Notes: generated by a model from the sequence alone, not told the origin. DNA of 64,000 bases from Cryomorphaceae bacterium (GCA_007695365.1 REDV01000140.1:1-64000); one strand, 5' to 3'. Shown: positions 1 to 8,713, counted from the stretch's first letter. Numbers and translations are program-made.

Positions 1-37
1 TGCCAGGCGAGGCTCCAGTAGTAGCCCCGCCAGGAAT
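1..37. repeat. Direct repeat copy 1 containing the tRNA-Arg 3' end
   Basis: Thirty-seven bases that recur at 112-148 with a single mismatch (t19 versus a130). Positions 23-37 reproduce the last 15 bases of the tRNA-Arg gene as read on the plus strand; the rest is tRNA downstream flank. The copy touches the window edge, so its true left end is unknown. A duplicated tRNA 3' end is the usual footprint of integrase-mediated insertion, but a simple tandem duplication of a 111-bp unit would look the same here. Confidence 0.85.
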
Positions 38-115
38 TCCCGACATCATCCTTCGTCGGGATAGACTTCGATTACACGACTTTTGCAAGTCGTGCGGCAC
101 TCTTTGACGAGTGCC
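38..115. repeat. Three tandem hairpins between the two tRNA-end repeats
   Basis: Three inverted repeats lie head to tail: 38-44 with 55-61 (7-bp stem, 10-nt loop), 75-82 with 87-94 (8-bp stem, loop TTGC), and 96-102 with 109-115 (7-bp stem, 6-nt loop). None is followed by a clear T-run, so they do not look like standard terminators for the minus-strand tRNA, although they lie just downstream of it. A similar triplet of short hairpins occurs at 58627-58716. Confidence 0.7.
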
Positions 116-148
116 AGGCGAGGCTCCAGAAGTAGCCCCGCCAGGAAT
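112..148. repeat. Direct repeat copy 2, overlapping the intact tRNA-Arg 3' end
   Basis: Second copy of the 37-base repeat found at 1-37. Bases 134-148 belong to the intact tRNA gene, the rest is its downstream flank. Identity stops sharply at 149, where the tRNA continues and the other copy diverges. Confidence 0.85.
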
Positions 149-203
149 CGAACCTGGATCTAGAGTTTAGGAAACTCCTATTCTATCCATTGAACTACGG
201 GGC
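134..203 (-). tRNA. tRNA-Arg (anticodon CCT)
   Basis: On the minus strand the sequence folds as a tRNA. The acceptor stem pairs 197-203 with 135-141 (one G-T pair), the T-arm has the usual TTCGATT loop, and the seven-base anticodon loop TTCCTAA gives anticodon CCT, which reads AGG (Arg). CCA is not encoded, as is common in Bacteroidota. A TATTTTTG promoter box lies 15 bp upstream. The exact ends could shift by one or two bases. Confidence 0.9.
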
Positions 204-218
204 CAAAAAATGGAGCTG

Positions 219-226
219 CAAAAATA
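219..226 (-). promoter_or_regulatory. Bacteroidota -7 box (TATTTTTG) for tRNA-Arg
   Basis: TATTTTTG on the minus strand matches TAnnTTTG and lies 15 bp upstream of the mature tRNA 5' end, a fitting distance for a short pre-tRNA leader. Confidence 0.6.
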
Positions 227-302
227 AACCTTCCGAATCGAATCACTCCAACCAACAACCAACTCAGGAATTTTCGCTATATTGTGGGAAATTCTCATAC
301 AC

Positions 303-755
303 ATGAAACACCTCGCATTCCTGATTTTGTTTCCAACCCTCATCGCGGTTACCAGTGCGTGCAAATCACTCGTAACACTTGATGACGTTAAAAAACAAGA
401 AACCAAGGCTAAAAAAGCTACAGAAGAAGCCCGCAAGGAATCTACAGCCCTGGCCGATCTCAAAACCCAGTACTCCATTGACGAGGTGAAAAGGCAGATC
501 GACGCCCTGGAAAAGGAGCAAAAAGCAGCGAAAAAGGACATTAAAAAACTGAAAGGAATAGCCACCGAAACGGCAGTGGGTACCACCGCAGGCACGCTCA
601 AAACCCTCGAAGAACGCAGTTCGGCCATCGACGGACAAATTAAAGATCTCAAGGCCAAACAGCCCGAAAACTGGGATGAAGCCGTACGCACCATCAGTCA
701 GGATATACGCTCCATCAACGCAGAGCTCGACAAAATCATGTCGAACCTTCGCTAG
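303..755 (+). CDS. Small coiled-coil lipoprotein, function unknown
   Basis: 150 aa. The reading frame opens at 282, but the methionine at 303 is preferred because it directly begins a lipoprotein signal peptide: a short basic start, a hydrophobic stretch and the lipobox VTSAC near residue 19. The rest is strongly charged, rich in Lys, Glu, Asp and Ala with heptad-like spacing, so it should form long coiled coils with no enzymatic motif. The expected location is the periplasm, anchored in a membrane. It converges with metG and their 3' ends overlap by 4 bp. I do not recognise the family; a structural or envelope-spacer role is only a guess. Confidence 0.75.
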   Translation: MKHLAFLILFPTLIAVTSACKSLVTLDDVKKQETKAKKATEEARKESTALADLKTQYSIDEVKRQIDALEKEQKAAKKDIKKLKGIATETAVGTTAGTLKTLEERSSAIDGQIKDLKAKQPENWDEAVRTISQDIRSINAELDKIMSNLR

Positions 756-2839
756 CGCACCACGCTGCCGGCTGGCCAGTTCGCAGGTGGAGCCACAAAG
801 GTCAATACACCTTCGCTGTTCTCGGCCATCAGCACCATTCCTTGTGATTCAATGCCCCGAATTTTGCGCGGAGCAAGGTTCATCACCACGCACACTTCGC
901 GGCCAATGACATCCTGGGCCGTGAAGCAATGCGCAATACCCGAAACAATCGTGCGCTTGTCAAGTCCGGTGTCCACCAGCAGTTGCATCAGCTTATCGGT
1001 TTTGGGAACCGGTGCAGCCTCCAATACTTTGCCTACACGTAGATCGAGCTTGGTGAAATCGTCAAATGAAATGTCAGCCAACTGAGGGGTATGAACGGGC
1101 TGGGTGCTGCTTTCCTGATGCAAAACGGAGTCTTCGGTTTTTAGTTTAGCCACCTGGGCATCAATCACGTCATTTTCTATTCGGCCGAAGAGCAACTCGG
1201 CAGCTCCAATGGTGTGGCCTGTTGTAAGGAGATGCATGGATCCTGCTGCACTCCAGCGGCCTGTTTTTTCTGGTTCCAAATTCAACATCTTGCAAATGCG
1301 CTCTGCGGTGTCGGGCAAAAAGGGCTGCAACAACACCCCGAGATTGGCGGTAATCTGCAGGCAGTTGTTCAGGATGGCCTGTACTTTCCGGGGGTCTGTT
1401 TTCTGGAGCTTCCAGGGCTCGGTTTCGGTGAGGTATTTATTGCCCAAACGCGCGAGGTTCATCACGCGCTGCTGGGCTTCGCGAAATTTGTAGCCCTCAA
1501 TCAACCGCGCCACCTCCACAGGGCATTGCCTGATGTTTTCCTCAATGCCGTAGTCGCTCTCATCCGAACCCGCTTCGGGAACAACTCCTCCGTAGTATTT
1601 GTGACTCAGCACCACTACGCGGTTTATAAAGTTGCCAAGAATGGCCAGCAATTCATTGTTCACCCTTTCAGCAAAATCTTTCCAGGTAAACTCACTGTCT
1701 TTGTTTTCAGGGGCAATGGAGTTGAGCACGTATCGAAGCTCATCGCGCTTGCCAGCAAAATCCTCGAGGTATTCATGCAGCCACACAGCCCAGTTGCGGG
1801 AGGTTGAGATTTTCTTTCCCTCCAGGTTGAGAAACTCGTTGGCCGGCACATTGTGCGGCAGGATGTACGCTCCGTGGCTTTTGAGGATAATCGGGAATAT
1901 GATACAGTGAAAAACAATGTTGTCTTTGGCCAGAAAATGTACCAGTCGCGTGTCTTCATCTTGCCACCAGGGTTTCCAGTCGAGTTGATGGTCGGCAGCC
2001 CATTGGCGCGTGGCACTGATGTATCCGATGGGTGCATCGAGCCATACATACAATACTTTACCCTTTGCATTTTGCAGCGGCACCTTTACGCCCCAGTCCA
2101 GATCGCGGGTCATGGCACGCTCCTGCAAGCCTCCATCCAACCACGACCGACATTGCCCCAATACATGGTTCTTCCACTCTTTGGGGTCGTGATGGGGCTT
2201 GTCGTTGAGTTGCCCGTCGTTGAGCCACGTACGCAGCCATTCTTCGTGCAATTGCATGGGAAGGTACCAGTGGGAGGTTTTTTTCAACTCCGGTCGGGTA
2301 CCGCTGATGGCACTTCTGGGGTTGATCAACTCTGTAGGGCTGAGGGTTGAACCGCATTTTTCGCATTGGTCGCCGTAGGCTTCAGGGTGTCCGCATTTTG
2401 GGCATTCACCCAGGATGTAGCGGTCGGCGAGAAATTGCCCTGCCTCAGGGTCGTAGTATTGTTCGCTCTCCTTCTCTGTGAAAACGCCTTGGTTGTGCAG
2501 GTGGGTGAAGAATTCCTGAGCGCACTCGTGATGGAGCTCCGAAGAGGTTCGGTGATAGATATCGAAAGAGATTCCAAATTGCTCAAAGGCATTGCGGTTG
2601 ATTTCATGGTATCGATCCACAATTTCGCGGGGGCTAACACCTTCTTTTCGGGCACGCATGGTGATGGCCGCGCCGTGTTCATCGCTTCCACACACAAAAA
2701 GTACCTGGCGCCCCTGCATGCGGAGGTAACGGGCGTAGATGTCTGCGGGAATGTACACACCGGCTATATGCCCGATGTGAAGAGGGCCGTTGGCATAAGG
2801 AAGCGCAGCGGTAATGGTATAGCGTTTCGGAGCTTTCAA
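752..2839 (-). CDS. metG: Methionyl-tRNA synthetase
   Basis: Charges tRNA-Met in the cytosol. 695 aa from a TTG codon at 2839. HIGH is at residues 21-24, a zinc-knuckle pair (CPKC and CEKC) follows, then the KMSKS-equivalent KISTS, and a C-terminal tRNA-binding domain with the DLRVGKV motif that also mediates dimerisation. The frame is open to an ATG at 2914, but that codon lies upstream of the TATCTTTG promoter box at 2865-2872, so transcripts should not include it. TTG, about 20 nt after the predicted transcription start, places the catalytic domain start correctly. Length and architecture match the long Bacteroidota MetG form. Confidence 0.95.
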   Translation of the reverse strand: MKAPKRYTITAALPYANGPLHIGHIAGVYIPADIYARYLRMQGRQVLFVCGSDEHGAAITMRARKEGVSPREIVDRYHEINRNAFEQFGISFDIYHRTSSELHHECAQEFFTHLHNQGVFTEKESEQYYDPEAGQFLADRYILGECPKCGHPEAYGDQCEKCGSTLSPTELINPRSAISGTRPELKKTSHWYLPMQLHEEWLRTWLNDGQLNDKPHHDPKEWKNHVLGQCRSWLDGGLQERAMTRDLDWGVKVPLQNAKGKVLYVWLDAPIGYISATRQWAADHQLDWKPWWQDEDTRLVHFLAKDNIVFHCIIFPIILKSHGAYILPHNVPANEFLNLEGKKISTSRNWAVWLHEYLEDFAGKRDELRYVLNSIAPENKDSEFTWKDFAERVNNELLAILGNFINRVVVLSHKYYGGVVPEAGSDESDYGIEENIRQCPVEVARLIEGYKFREAQQRVMNLARLGNKYLTETEPWKLQKTDPRKVQAILNNCLQITANLGVLLQPFLPDTAERICKMLNLEPEKTGRWSAAGSMHLLTTGHTIGAAELLFGRIENDVIDAQVAKLKTEDSVLHQESSTQPVHTPQLADISFDDFTKLDLRVGKVLEAAPVPKTDKLMQLLVDTGLDKRTIVSGIAHCFTAQDVIGREVCVVMNLAPRKIRGIESQGMVLMAENSEGVLTFVAPPANWPAGSVVR

Positions 2840-2864
2840 AGTGTGTGGGTTCTCTATATTTGGG

Positions 2865-2872
2865 CAAAGATA
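2865..2872 (-). promoter_or_regulatory. -7 box (TATCTTTG) for metG
   Basis: TATCTTTG on the minus strand fits TAnnTTTG. It ends 25 bp upstream of the TTG codon at 2839 and helps reject the upstream ATG at 2914. The same octamer precedes yicC. Confidence 0.6.
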
Positions 2873-2901
2873 ACAAGCCGTTTTAACCGAAAAGCCCAAC
2901 C

Positions 2902-3804
2902 ATGCGCAAACCACCTCCGCTCACTGCGGGCGATGAAATACGAGTCCTCTCTACCGCCAGGAAAATAACCCCGCAGGAGGTAGAGCCTGCCGTTCAAATA
3001 CTGGAATCATGGGGCTTTAGGGTGAGCCTGGGCAAACATCTCTATGCCGAAGAAAGGCAGTTTGCAGGTACCGATATACAACGGCGCGCTGATTTGCAGC
3101 AGGCACTCAACGACCCGCAGGTTAAAGCCATACTTTGCGCGAGAGGGGGGTACGGAACTGCGCGGTTACTGGATGAACTCGACTTTACACACTTTCATAA
3201 TACTCCGTGCTGGTTAGCCGGATACAGCGATGTAACCGCATTGCACAACCATCTGCACCGACACCTGGGTATTTGCTCCCTGCACAGCACCATGCCCGTG
3301 AACTTCCCAACCAATACCCCTGAAGCCCTTGAAAGCCTCAGGCTGGCACTCACAGGTCAAAACCTTGAGTACAGTACCGAACCGCACCCCCTGCAGCGGG
3401 TCGGAGAATGCAGCGGGCAGCTTACGGGCGGTAACCTTTCCATGCTTTACAGCCTGATGGGCAGCCCCTCGCAGGTAGATGCCGCCGGCAAAATTCTTTT
3501 TCTGGAGGATTTGGATGAGTACCTCTACCACGTTGACAGGATGATGCTCAATTTGCTTCGTTCTGGGGTGCTGGGTAATCTCGCCGGATTGGTGGTGGGT
3601 GGTATGACTGATATGAACGACAACGCCGTGCCTTTTGGTCGCACTGCCGAGGAAATCGTTCGCGAGGCGATTGAACCCTTCGATTACCCTGTGTGCTTTG
3701 GTTTTCCGGCTGGTCATATAAAAGACAACCGCACTTTGGTACTCGGTCAAAAAACAAAGCTCACCGTCGGAGAGTCCGGGGTGAGCCTTGTACAAATATT
3801 GTAA
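2902..3804 (+). CDS. LD-carboxypeptidase (peptidase family S66)
   Basis: 300 aa, typical for S66. These serine peptidases cleave L,D-bonds in murein peptides, usually trimming tetrapeptides to tripeptides during cell-wall recycling. The catalytic triad is visible: Ser109 in GYSD, Glu202 in FLED, and His272 in AGH. No signal peptide is apparent, which agrees with a cytosolic recycling enzyme of the LdcA type. It is divergent from metG and the two 5' regions overlap slightly. It converges with the DUF4412-like gene 14 bp away. Confidence 0.9.
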   Translation: MRKPPPLTAGDEIRVLSTARKITPQEVEPAVQILESWGFRVSLGKHLYAEERQFAGTDIQRRADLQQALNDPQVKAILCARGGYGTARLLDELDFTHFHNTPCWLAGYSDVTALHNHLHRHLGICSLHSTMPVNFPTNTPEALESLRLALTGQNLEYSTEPHPLQRVGECSGQLTGGNLSMLYSLMGSPSQVDAAGKILFLEDLDEYLYHVDRMMLNLLRSGVLGNLAGLVVGGMTDMNDNAVPFGRTAEEIVREAIEPFDYPVCFGFPAGHIKDNRTLVLGQKTKLTVGESGVSLVQIL

Positions 3805-3818
3805 AGATTTTTAACCGT

Positions 3819-4457
3819 CTAGTCGCGCTCAAAACGCGCAAACGTCTCCGGAATAGCGAATAAGTCGTCCGGAAGTCTCTCTCGCACTACGCTTTCCACT
3901 GTGAGTCTGGAAATTTCCGTTCCGTTTATTTTGCGCTCCACACCTTCCAGCGGAAACACGCCGCCCGCATCGGGAATGAGGTTGAAATATACCGCCAGCT
4001 TATCCTTTCGGTTCATGGTGTTGAGCATCGGAATAAAGAAATCAAAATCATCTCCGGCTGCCCAGTAGGTGGCTTCACGGCCATCGTGCACACACTTTAC
4101 GTGCCACTCGGTGCATTCCATCCCAAGCAGGGTCTTGGTATTGCCTGTTTTATTGGTTTCTACCTTCACTTCCTTTGGTTTGCGGTGATTCGGGACGTCA
4201 ATAAACATCTTCCGCTCCGGACTCAAGGCAGTAACGGTATTCATGCGGGTGTCCACAATCATGATGCCTTGAACATCACCTTCTTCACCGAGTTCTTCCA
4301 CTCGAACACGGTCTTCTTTCACGTAGTAGATGTACTGCGCGGATACCGGACCGATGGTTTTGGTAAACTCAATTTTTCCTTCGAATGCCTGGGCGTTTGC
4401 GGCTGTACCTCCCAGAAAAAGGGCAATCCCAAGGCCGATCTGTACAAAATGCTTCAT
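3819..4457 (-). CDS. Secreted DUF4412-like protein
   Basis: 212 aa from the ATG at 4457. The frame is open further upstream, but this start gives a clean Sec signal peptide (about 20 residues, ending near ANAQA). The mature part begins with FEGKIEF and runs as alternating beta-strands with a conserved 'parameter-table' look, resembling Bacteroidota DUF4412 proteins, which are predicted periplasmic or outer-membrane-associated beta proteins distantly like LolA/LolB folds. No catalytic residues stand out. It is divergent from yraN, with 36 bp between start codons. Family assignment is by eye and moderate. Confidence 0.65.
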   Translation of the reverse strand: MKHFVQIGLGIALFLGGTAANAQAFEGKIEFTKTIGPVSAQYIYYVKEDRVRVEELGEEGDVQGIMIVDTRMNTVTALSPERKMFIDVPNHRKPKEVKVETNKTGNTKTLLGMECTEWHVKCVHDGREATYWAAGDDFDFFIPMLNTMNRKDKLAVYFNLIPDAGGVFPLEGVERKINGTEISRLTVESVVRERLPDDLFAIPETFARFERD

Positions 4458-4493
4458 GGTTGTGTAAATTTGTTCTGTTAAAATGCTCCTGCC

Positions 4494-4865
4494 ATGGCCG
4501 GTCACAACCAGTTGGGTCATCTCGGCGAGGCCCTTGCTTGTACGCACCTCGAAGAATTAGGTTACCGCATCCTGGAAAGAAATTGGCGGTACGACCGCGC
4601 TGAAATTGATATTATCGCTGAAAAAGAGGAACTTTTGGTTGTTGTTGAGGTGAAAACACGCAACACAGAATTTTTTGGAAGGCCTTCAGAATTTGTTTCG
4701 CAGCGCAAGCAAGAACTACTTATGAAGGCCGCTGAGGCCTACCTCGAATCTGAGAATCTTCAAAGTGAAGTGCGATTTGATATTGTAGGAGTGGTAATTG
4801 ACCCTGCATGGCCCGACAAGCCCGGCATCCGACACATCCCCGGAGCCTTTTCGGCCTTTGGGTGA
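4494..4865 (+). CDS. yraN: YraN/UPF0102 family protein
   Basis: 123 aa, the usual size. Shows the family pattern GE at residues 11-12, then GYRIL...N, EID at 37-39 and EVKTR at 52-56. The D/E and ExK residues form a PD-(D/E)xK nuclease-like site reminiscent of Holliday-junction resolvases, but a physiological activity is not firmly established for the family. Standalone gene followed closely by a pseudouridine synthase gene that has its own promoter box. Confidence 0.9.
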   Translation: MAGHNQLGHLGEALACTHLEELGYRILERNWRYDRAEIDIIAEKEELLVVVEVKTRNTEFFGRPSEFVSQRKQELLMKAAEAYLESENLQSEVRFDIVGVVIDPAWPDKPGIRHIPGAFSAFG

Positions 4866-4875
4866 AAAATGCTCG

Positions 4876-4883
4876 TACCTTTG
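4876..4883 (+). promoter_or_regulatory. -7 box (TACCTTTG) for the pseudouridine synthase
   Basis: TACCTTTG lies 17 bp upstream of the ATG at 4901. A TTTG at 4857-4860 could serve as the -33 element, though the spacing of 15 bp is shorter than the usual range. Confidence 0.55.
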
Positions 4884-4900
4884 TAGCCAATTAAAAAGCT

Positions 4901-5977
4901 ATGGGCGACGCCTCAGGAAAAAATAAAAAACACAAAAGCCCTGCACGGGGTACGCGTGGCGGAAGCCGAAACAAGCCTCTGTCTAACCGGGATGGGAAAC
5001 GTCCGGATAGACAGGCATCGCGCACTTCATCGCGCCCTGATGGCAGCCGTAGCTCGGGGGGCAACCGCTTTGATGAATCCAGCCGTGGTAAATCTCGGGT
5101 GGGCGACAAAGACAAAGGATCTACCCGACGCAATAGTATTCCCATTCGCGACCAGGATTCCGGCTTTAAGGTGAGCCGTATCAAGGGTAAGAAAAAAGAG
5201 CTGGTGTGGGAACCGCGTAAGAGCGACGAGAAAGACACCGGAAAGCGCAAGCCACAACCTACAGGTTTTGAGCGCGCTATTCGCCTTAACAGATTTATTG
5301 CGAACGCAGGTATTTGCTCACGACGTGAGGCGGACGTGCTGATTGAAGCCGGTGCCATTCGCGTAAACGGGGAGGTTGTAACCGAACTGGGAACCAAAGT
5401 GGGCCCCGACGACATTGTTCATTACGGAGAGCAAAAGCTCAGCCGGGAGAAAAATGTGTACGTGCTTCTCAATAAACCCAAAGACTTCGTAACCACCACT
5501 CGCGATCCGGAAGGCCGCAAAACGGTGATGCAACTGGTGCGAGCGGCTTGTCGCGAAAAAATTCTACCCGTAGGGCGCCTCGACCGGCAAACTACAGGTT
5601 TACTGCTGTTTACCAACGATGGGGATATCGCCAAAAAACTCACTCATCCCAAGTACAAGATAGGGAAGTTGTACCACATTCACACTGATAAGAAGGTATC
5701 ACCTGCCCACCTCGAAAAATTAACTTCGGGGCTGCAATTGGAGGATGGTCCTGTGAAGGCCGATAAGGTGTCTTTCGTGGGCGAAAGCCAGCGCGAACTG
5801 GGCATGGAAATTCACGTCGGAAAAAACCGCATTGTGCGTCGCATGATGGAGCATTTGGGTTACAAGGTGATCAAGCTCGACCGTGTGATGCTGGCGGGTC
5901 TTACCAAGAAAAACCTGCCCCGGGGTCACTGGCGTTTTCTCACTCCCGAAGAAGTGAACCGCCTTAAAATGCTCTGA
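4901..5977 (+). CDS. rRNA pseudouridine synthase, RsuA/RluB family, with basic N-terminal tail
   Basis: 358 aa. Isomerises uridine to pseudouridine in rRNA. Residues 1-125 are a low-complexity tail rich in Arg, Lys, Ser, Gly and Asp, probably disordered and RNA-binding. An S4 domain follows at about 129-175 and then the catalytic domain, with Asp228 in GRLDRQTTG as the nucleophile. Bacteroidota often carry such charged extensions on this enzyme. RluB (23S) is more likely than RsuA (16S) from overall layout, but the target cannot be decided by eye, so no symbol is given. Confidence 0.9.
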   Translation: MGDASGKNKKHKSPARGTRGGSRNKPLSNRDGKRPDRQASRTSSRPDGSRSSGGNRFDESSRGKSRVGDKDKGSTRRNSIPIRDQDSGFKVSRIKGKKKELVWEPRKSDEKDTGKRKPQPTGFERAIRLNRFIANAGICSRREADVLIEAGAIRVNGEVVTELGTKVGPDDIVHYGEQKLSREKNVYVLLNKPKDFVTTTRDPEGRKTVMQLVRAACREKILPVGRLDRQTTGLLLFTNDGDIAKKLTHPKYKIGKLYHIHTDKKVSPAHLEKLTSGLQLEDGPVKADKVSFVGESQRELGMEIHVGKNRIVRRMMEHLGYKVIKLDRVMLAGLTKKNLPRGHWRFLTPEEVNRLKML

Positions 5978-6060
5978 TTCGGTCTGCTGCCAACTGTGGA
6001 AAACATAATTTCCGCAAGGCTTGCAAACTTCGTTTCTTTACCCTCAAAATTTCTGTGCAG

Positions 6061-7356
6061 ATGAATGTACTGGTATTGGGCTCCGGAGGTCGTGAGCACG
6101 CGTTGGGTTGGAAGGTTGGGCAGAGCTCGTTGCTTCGCTCCCTGTATTTTGCGCCCGGAAATCCGGGTACAGCCGCTATTGGCACCAACCTCGATGTCAA
6201 TATCCTCGATTTTGAAGCGGTAAAGCAGGCGTGTATTGAACACGATATCGCTGTGTTGTTGGTTGGTCCGGAACAACCCCTGGTAGAGGGAATAGCTGAT
6301 TTTTTTGCTGCCGACGATGCTTTGAAAAAGGTGCTGGTGATAGGCCCTTCCAAAGAAGGAGCTCAGCTGGAAGGTAGCAAAGCATTTGCGAAAGCATTCA
6401 TGCAAAGGCACAATATTCCTACAGCTGCTTATCAAAGCTTCGAAAAGAAAGAAGAAAAAGCTGCGTGGGCATTTCTCGAAACGCTTCAACCGCCATACGT
6501 ACTGAAAGCTGATGGGCTTGCGGCAGGAAAAGGGGTGGTAATTGTTGATTCGCTTCCAGCCGCCCGCAAGCAACTCAAAAGTATGTTTGCCGGTGAGTTT
6601 GGCGAAGCAGGCCACAAAGTGGTGATTGAGGAGTTTCTGAAAGGAGTTGAAATGTCGGTTTTTGTGCTGACGGATGGAAACGCATACAAAGTACTGCCCG
6701 CTGCCAAAGATTACAAACGTGTAGGTGAGGGCGATACCGGGCCAAATACCGGAGGTATGGGCGCTGTTTCGCCGGTGCCTTTTGCGCGTCCCGATCTGAT
6801 GGGCAAAATCCACGACCGTATCATTGTGCCCACCATCAATGGCTTGCGCAGCGAGAAGATCACCTACAATGGTTTTATTTTTGTCGGGTTGATGATTGTG
6901 AAAAATGAACCCTACGTCATTGAGTACAACGTGCGCATGGGCGACCCCGAAACCGAGGTTGTGATGCCGCGCCTGAAGTCAGATTTGCTGGATATGTTTG
7001 AAGGTATTGCCACCGGCACACTCTCTGAGCGTCACGTAGAAGTTGATGAGCGTACGGCTGCTACAGTGATGCTCGTTTCAGGAGGCTACCCGGGGAGCTA
7101 TGCAAAAGGAAAAACCATAACTGGCTTGGATGCTGCCCCCGAACATGTGTTGGTGTTTCAGGCGGGAACGGCTTTTGGCGATGACGGCTCTGTGCAAACA
7201 TCCGGCGGACGGGTTGTTGCCGTTACAGCTTTGGGCAAAGACCTCGAAAGAGCACTTGGCAAAGCATACGAAGCCGCCAACAATGTGCAGTTCGAAGGCA
7301 AAAGCCTCCGCTCAGACATTGGTCAGGACTTGCTTGAAATGAAAGTGGGTCGGTAA
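6061..7356 (+). CDS. purD: Phosphoribosylamine-glycine ligase (GAR synthetase)
   Basis: 431 aa. ATP-grasp enzyme joining glycine to phosphoribosylamine in step 2 of purine synthesis. It begins MNVLVLGSGGREHALGW, the family's N-terminal signature, and carries the GPNTGGMGAVSP loop and the C-terminal blade. A GTG two codons upstream (6055) is also open; the ATG is preferred because it matches the family start. It converges with a small membrane-protein gene 4 bp away. purQ lies 1.4 kb downstream, so purine genes are loosely clustered but not an operon. Confidence 0.95.
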   Translation: MNVLVLGSGGREHALGWKVGQSSLLRSLYFAPGNPGTAAIGTNLDVNILDFEAVKQACIEHDIAVLLVGPEQPLVEGIADFFAADDALKKVLVIGPSKEGAQLEGSKAFAKAFMQRHNIPTAAYQSFEKKEEKAAWAFLETLQPPYVLKADGLAAGKGVVIVDSLPAARKQLKSMFAGEFGEAGHKVVIEEFLKGVEMSVFVLTDGNAYKVLPAAKDYKRVGEGDTGPNTGGMGAVSPVPFARPDLMGKIHDRIIVPTINGLRSEKITYNGFIFVGLMIVKNEPYVIEYNVRMGDPETEVVMPRLKSDLLDMFEGIATGTLSERHVEVDERTAATVMLVSGGYPGSYAKGKTITGLDAAPEHVLVFQAGTAFGDDGSVQTSGGRVVAVTALGKDLERALGKAYEAANNVQFEGKSLRSDIGQDLLEMKVGR

Positions 7357-7360
7357 GCGA

Positions 7361-7555
7361 TTATTTCAGGGTTCCGCTTTCCTCAGCCTGCTTGTTGTAC
7401 TTTGACTGGGCTCGCAACCAGTAAAAAAGTCCGAAGAATCCCAATACGATGAAGAGATTGTTGGGGTTCATGGCTCCAAGGTCCCCAATCGGGACCAACA
7501 GATTGTCGAACGTCCACACAATCAGATTTCCAAGAGGGTTTACGATGTAGTCCAT
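7361..7555 (-). CDS. Small membrane protein, resembles DUF6341
   Basis: 64 aa with one clear membrane helix around residues 33-47 (LFIVLGFFGLFYWL), followed by a charged tail. From recollection, flavobacterial genomes often place a DUF6341 small protein and a DUF6427 membrane protein together next to purD and upp. This gene and the divergent gene at 7624 fit that arrangement, but sequence identity to DUF6341 was not tested. It has its own promoter box at 7582-7589. Function unknown. Confidence 0.7.
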   Translation of the reverse strand: MDYIVNPLGNLIVWTFDNLLVPIGDLGAMNPNNLFIVLGFFGLFYWLRAQSKYNKQAEESGTLK

Positions 7556-7581
7556 TTTACAGGTAATTAATGAGTGGGCTC

Positions 7582-7589
7582 CAAAAGTA
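7582..7589 (-). promoter_or_regulatory. -7 box (TACTTTTG) for the small membrane protein
   Basis: TACTTTTG on the minus strand, 26 bp upstream of the ATG at 7555, fits TAnnTTTG. Confidence 0.55.
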
Positions 7590-7623
7590 GTACATCTCGT
7601 GGAAAGAGCATTATTTTTAGCGC

Positions 7624-8607
7624 ATGATCCTGCGCATTTTCCGCTCCAACCAGCCTGTGTTGTTCGCTATGCTCATTCCTATTGGGCTGGTTTTGTGGCT
7701 TCCAGGGTGGTGGTATTCTACGGGTTCCATTCCAGACCTCAGTGTATTACCAACCCTTTACGGCCTGATTCCAATCCGTGCGCTGCTCGTGTTGGGATTT
7801 GTCTTTTTACTGTTGGGCGCCCTTGTGTTTAATCAGCTGTTTCAGCAATTCGACCTTATTGAACGCCGTAATCAGTTACCCGGACTGTGCTTTGTGCTTG
7901 CTTTTTCATGGTCTCCTGCATTGCTGGTGTACAGTTATTTTCTGCCCGGGTTGGTGTTTGTGCTTCTTGCTTTGCGCCGCACCATGCAGGTTTACAGGCA
8001 GACCTGGGTGATTCGCGAAATGTACGACGTAGGCGTACTGCTGGGCTTGGCTGCACTTTGCTACCTACCCATGACGGGACTATTATTGGCAGGCTGGATG
8101 AGCCTTTTGGTGCTCAGACCCTTCTTCTGGCGTGAGTGGATGGCGCTGCTCAGCGGTTTTTTGACCATTGTGATTCTCTCGGTGGGTTTGTACTACGTTT
8201 TTGCCGGAGCGACTTGGCCCGACACCGCTATGCTTTTCGCTGAGGCTCCCCGTACTAAAGTTCCGGCTACATTTAAATATGCGGTTGCAGTGTTGTTTGT
8301 GCTACTTGCGCTGGCTGCAACACCCACCTTTATGCAGTCACTGGGCCGCAGTACCATGCGAAACCGCAATCTTCGGCTATTGCTGGTGGTATTTGGCATG
8401 GTAACACTTTTGATTTTTCCAGTACTTTATTTTGTTTTTCCACGGCAAAGTAACCTGCAGCTTGTGGGGTTTCCGTTGGCCCTCATGCTCGTATATGCGG
8501 TTGCCGATAAACGCGTAAACTGGATCATTACTACTCTTTTTTATGTTCTCATTGCCATGGCCCTGGTCATGAATATTGGGTATATATTCTGGAATCAGCT
8601 CTTGTAA
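7624..8607 (+). CDS. Polytopic membrane protein, resembles DUF6427
   Basis: 327 aa and almost entirely hydrophobic, with about ten predicted membrane segments separated by short loops. No nucleotide-binding or catalytic motif is visible. Size, topology and position (divergent from a DUF6341-like gene beside purD) agree with the DUF6427 family of Bacteroidota, whose function is unknown. A near-consensus box TATTTTTA at 7612-7619 ends only 4 bp before the ATG, so the message may have almost no 5' leader. Confidence 0.75.
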   Translation: MILRIFRSNQPVLFAMLIPIGLVLWLPGWWYSTGSIPDLSVLPTLYGLIPIRALLVLGFVFLLLGALVFNQLFQQFDLIERRNQLPGLCFVLAFSWSPALLVYSYFLPGLVFVLLALRRTMQVYRQTWVIREMYDVGVLLGLAALCYLPMTGLLLAGWMSLLVLRPFFWREWMALLSGFLTIVILSVGLYYVFAGATWPDTAMLFAEAPRTKVPATFKYAVAVLFVLLALAATPTFMQSLGRSTMRNRNLRLLLVVFGMVTLLIFPVLYFVFPRQSNLQLVGFPLALMLVYAVADKRVNWIITTLFYVLIAMALVMNIGYIFWNQLL

Positions 8608-8656
8608 TACGCATCAGAAATAGGGGGCTTTCAATCAACGCACCGCACAGAATGAT

Positions 8657-8664
8657 TACCTTCG
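8657..8664 (+). promoter_or_regulatory. -7 box (TACCTTCG) for purQ
   Basis: TACCTTCG matches the flavobacterial TAnnTTCG variant. The leader to the purQ ATG at 8714 would be about 45 nt, longer than most in this window. Confidence 0.5.
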
Positions 8665-8713
8665 CAGCAGCAAAAGCTGAATGCCGCACGGCACAATCTA
8701 AATCACACACTCT

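Noticed and set aside
5926-6813. 295-codon open frame antisense to purD
   Set aside because: Lies opposite a clearly recognised gene, has no conserved motif and shows the composition expected of a shadow frame.
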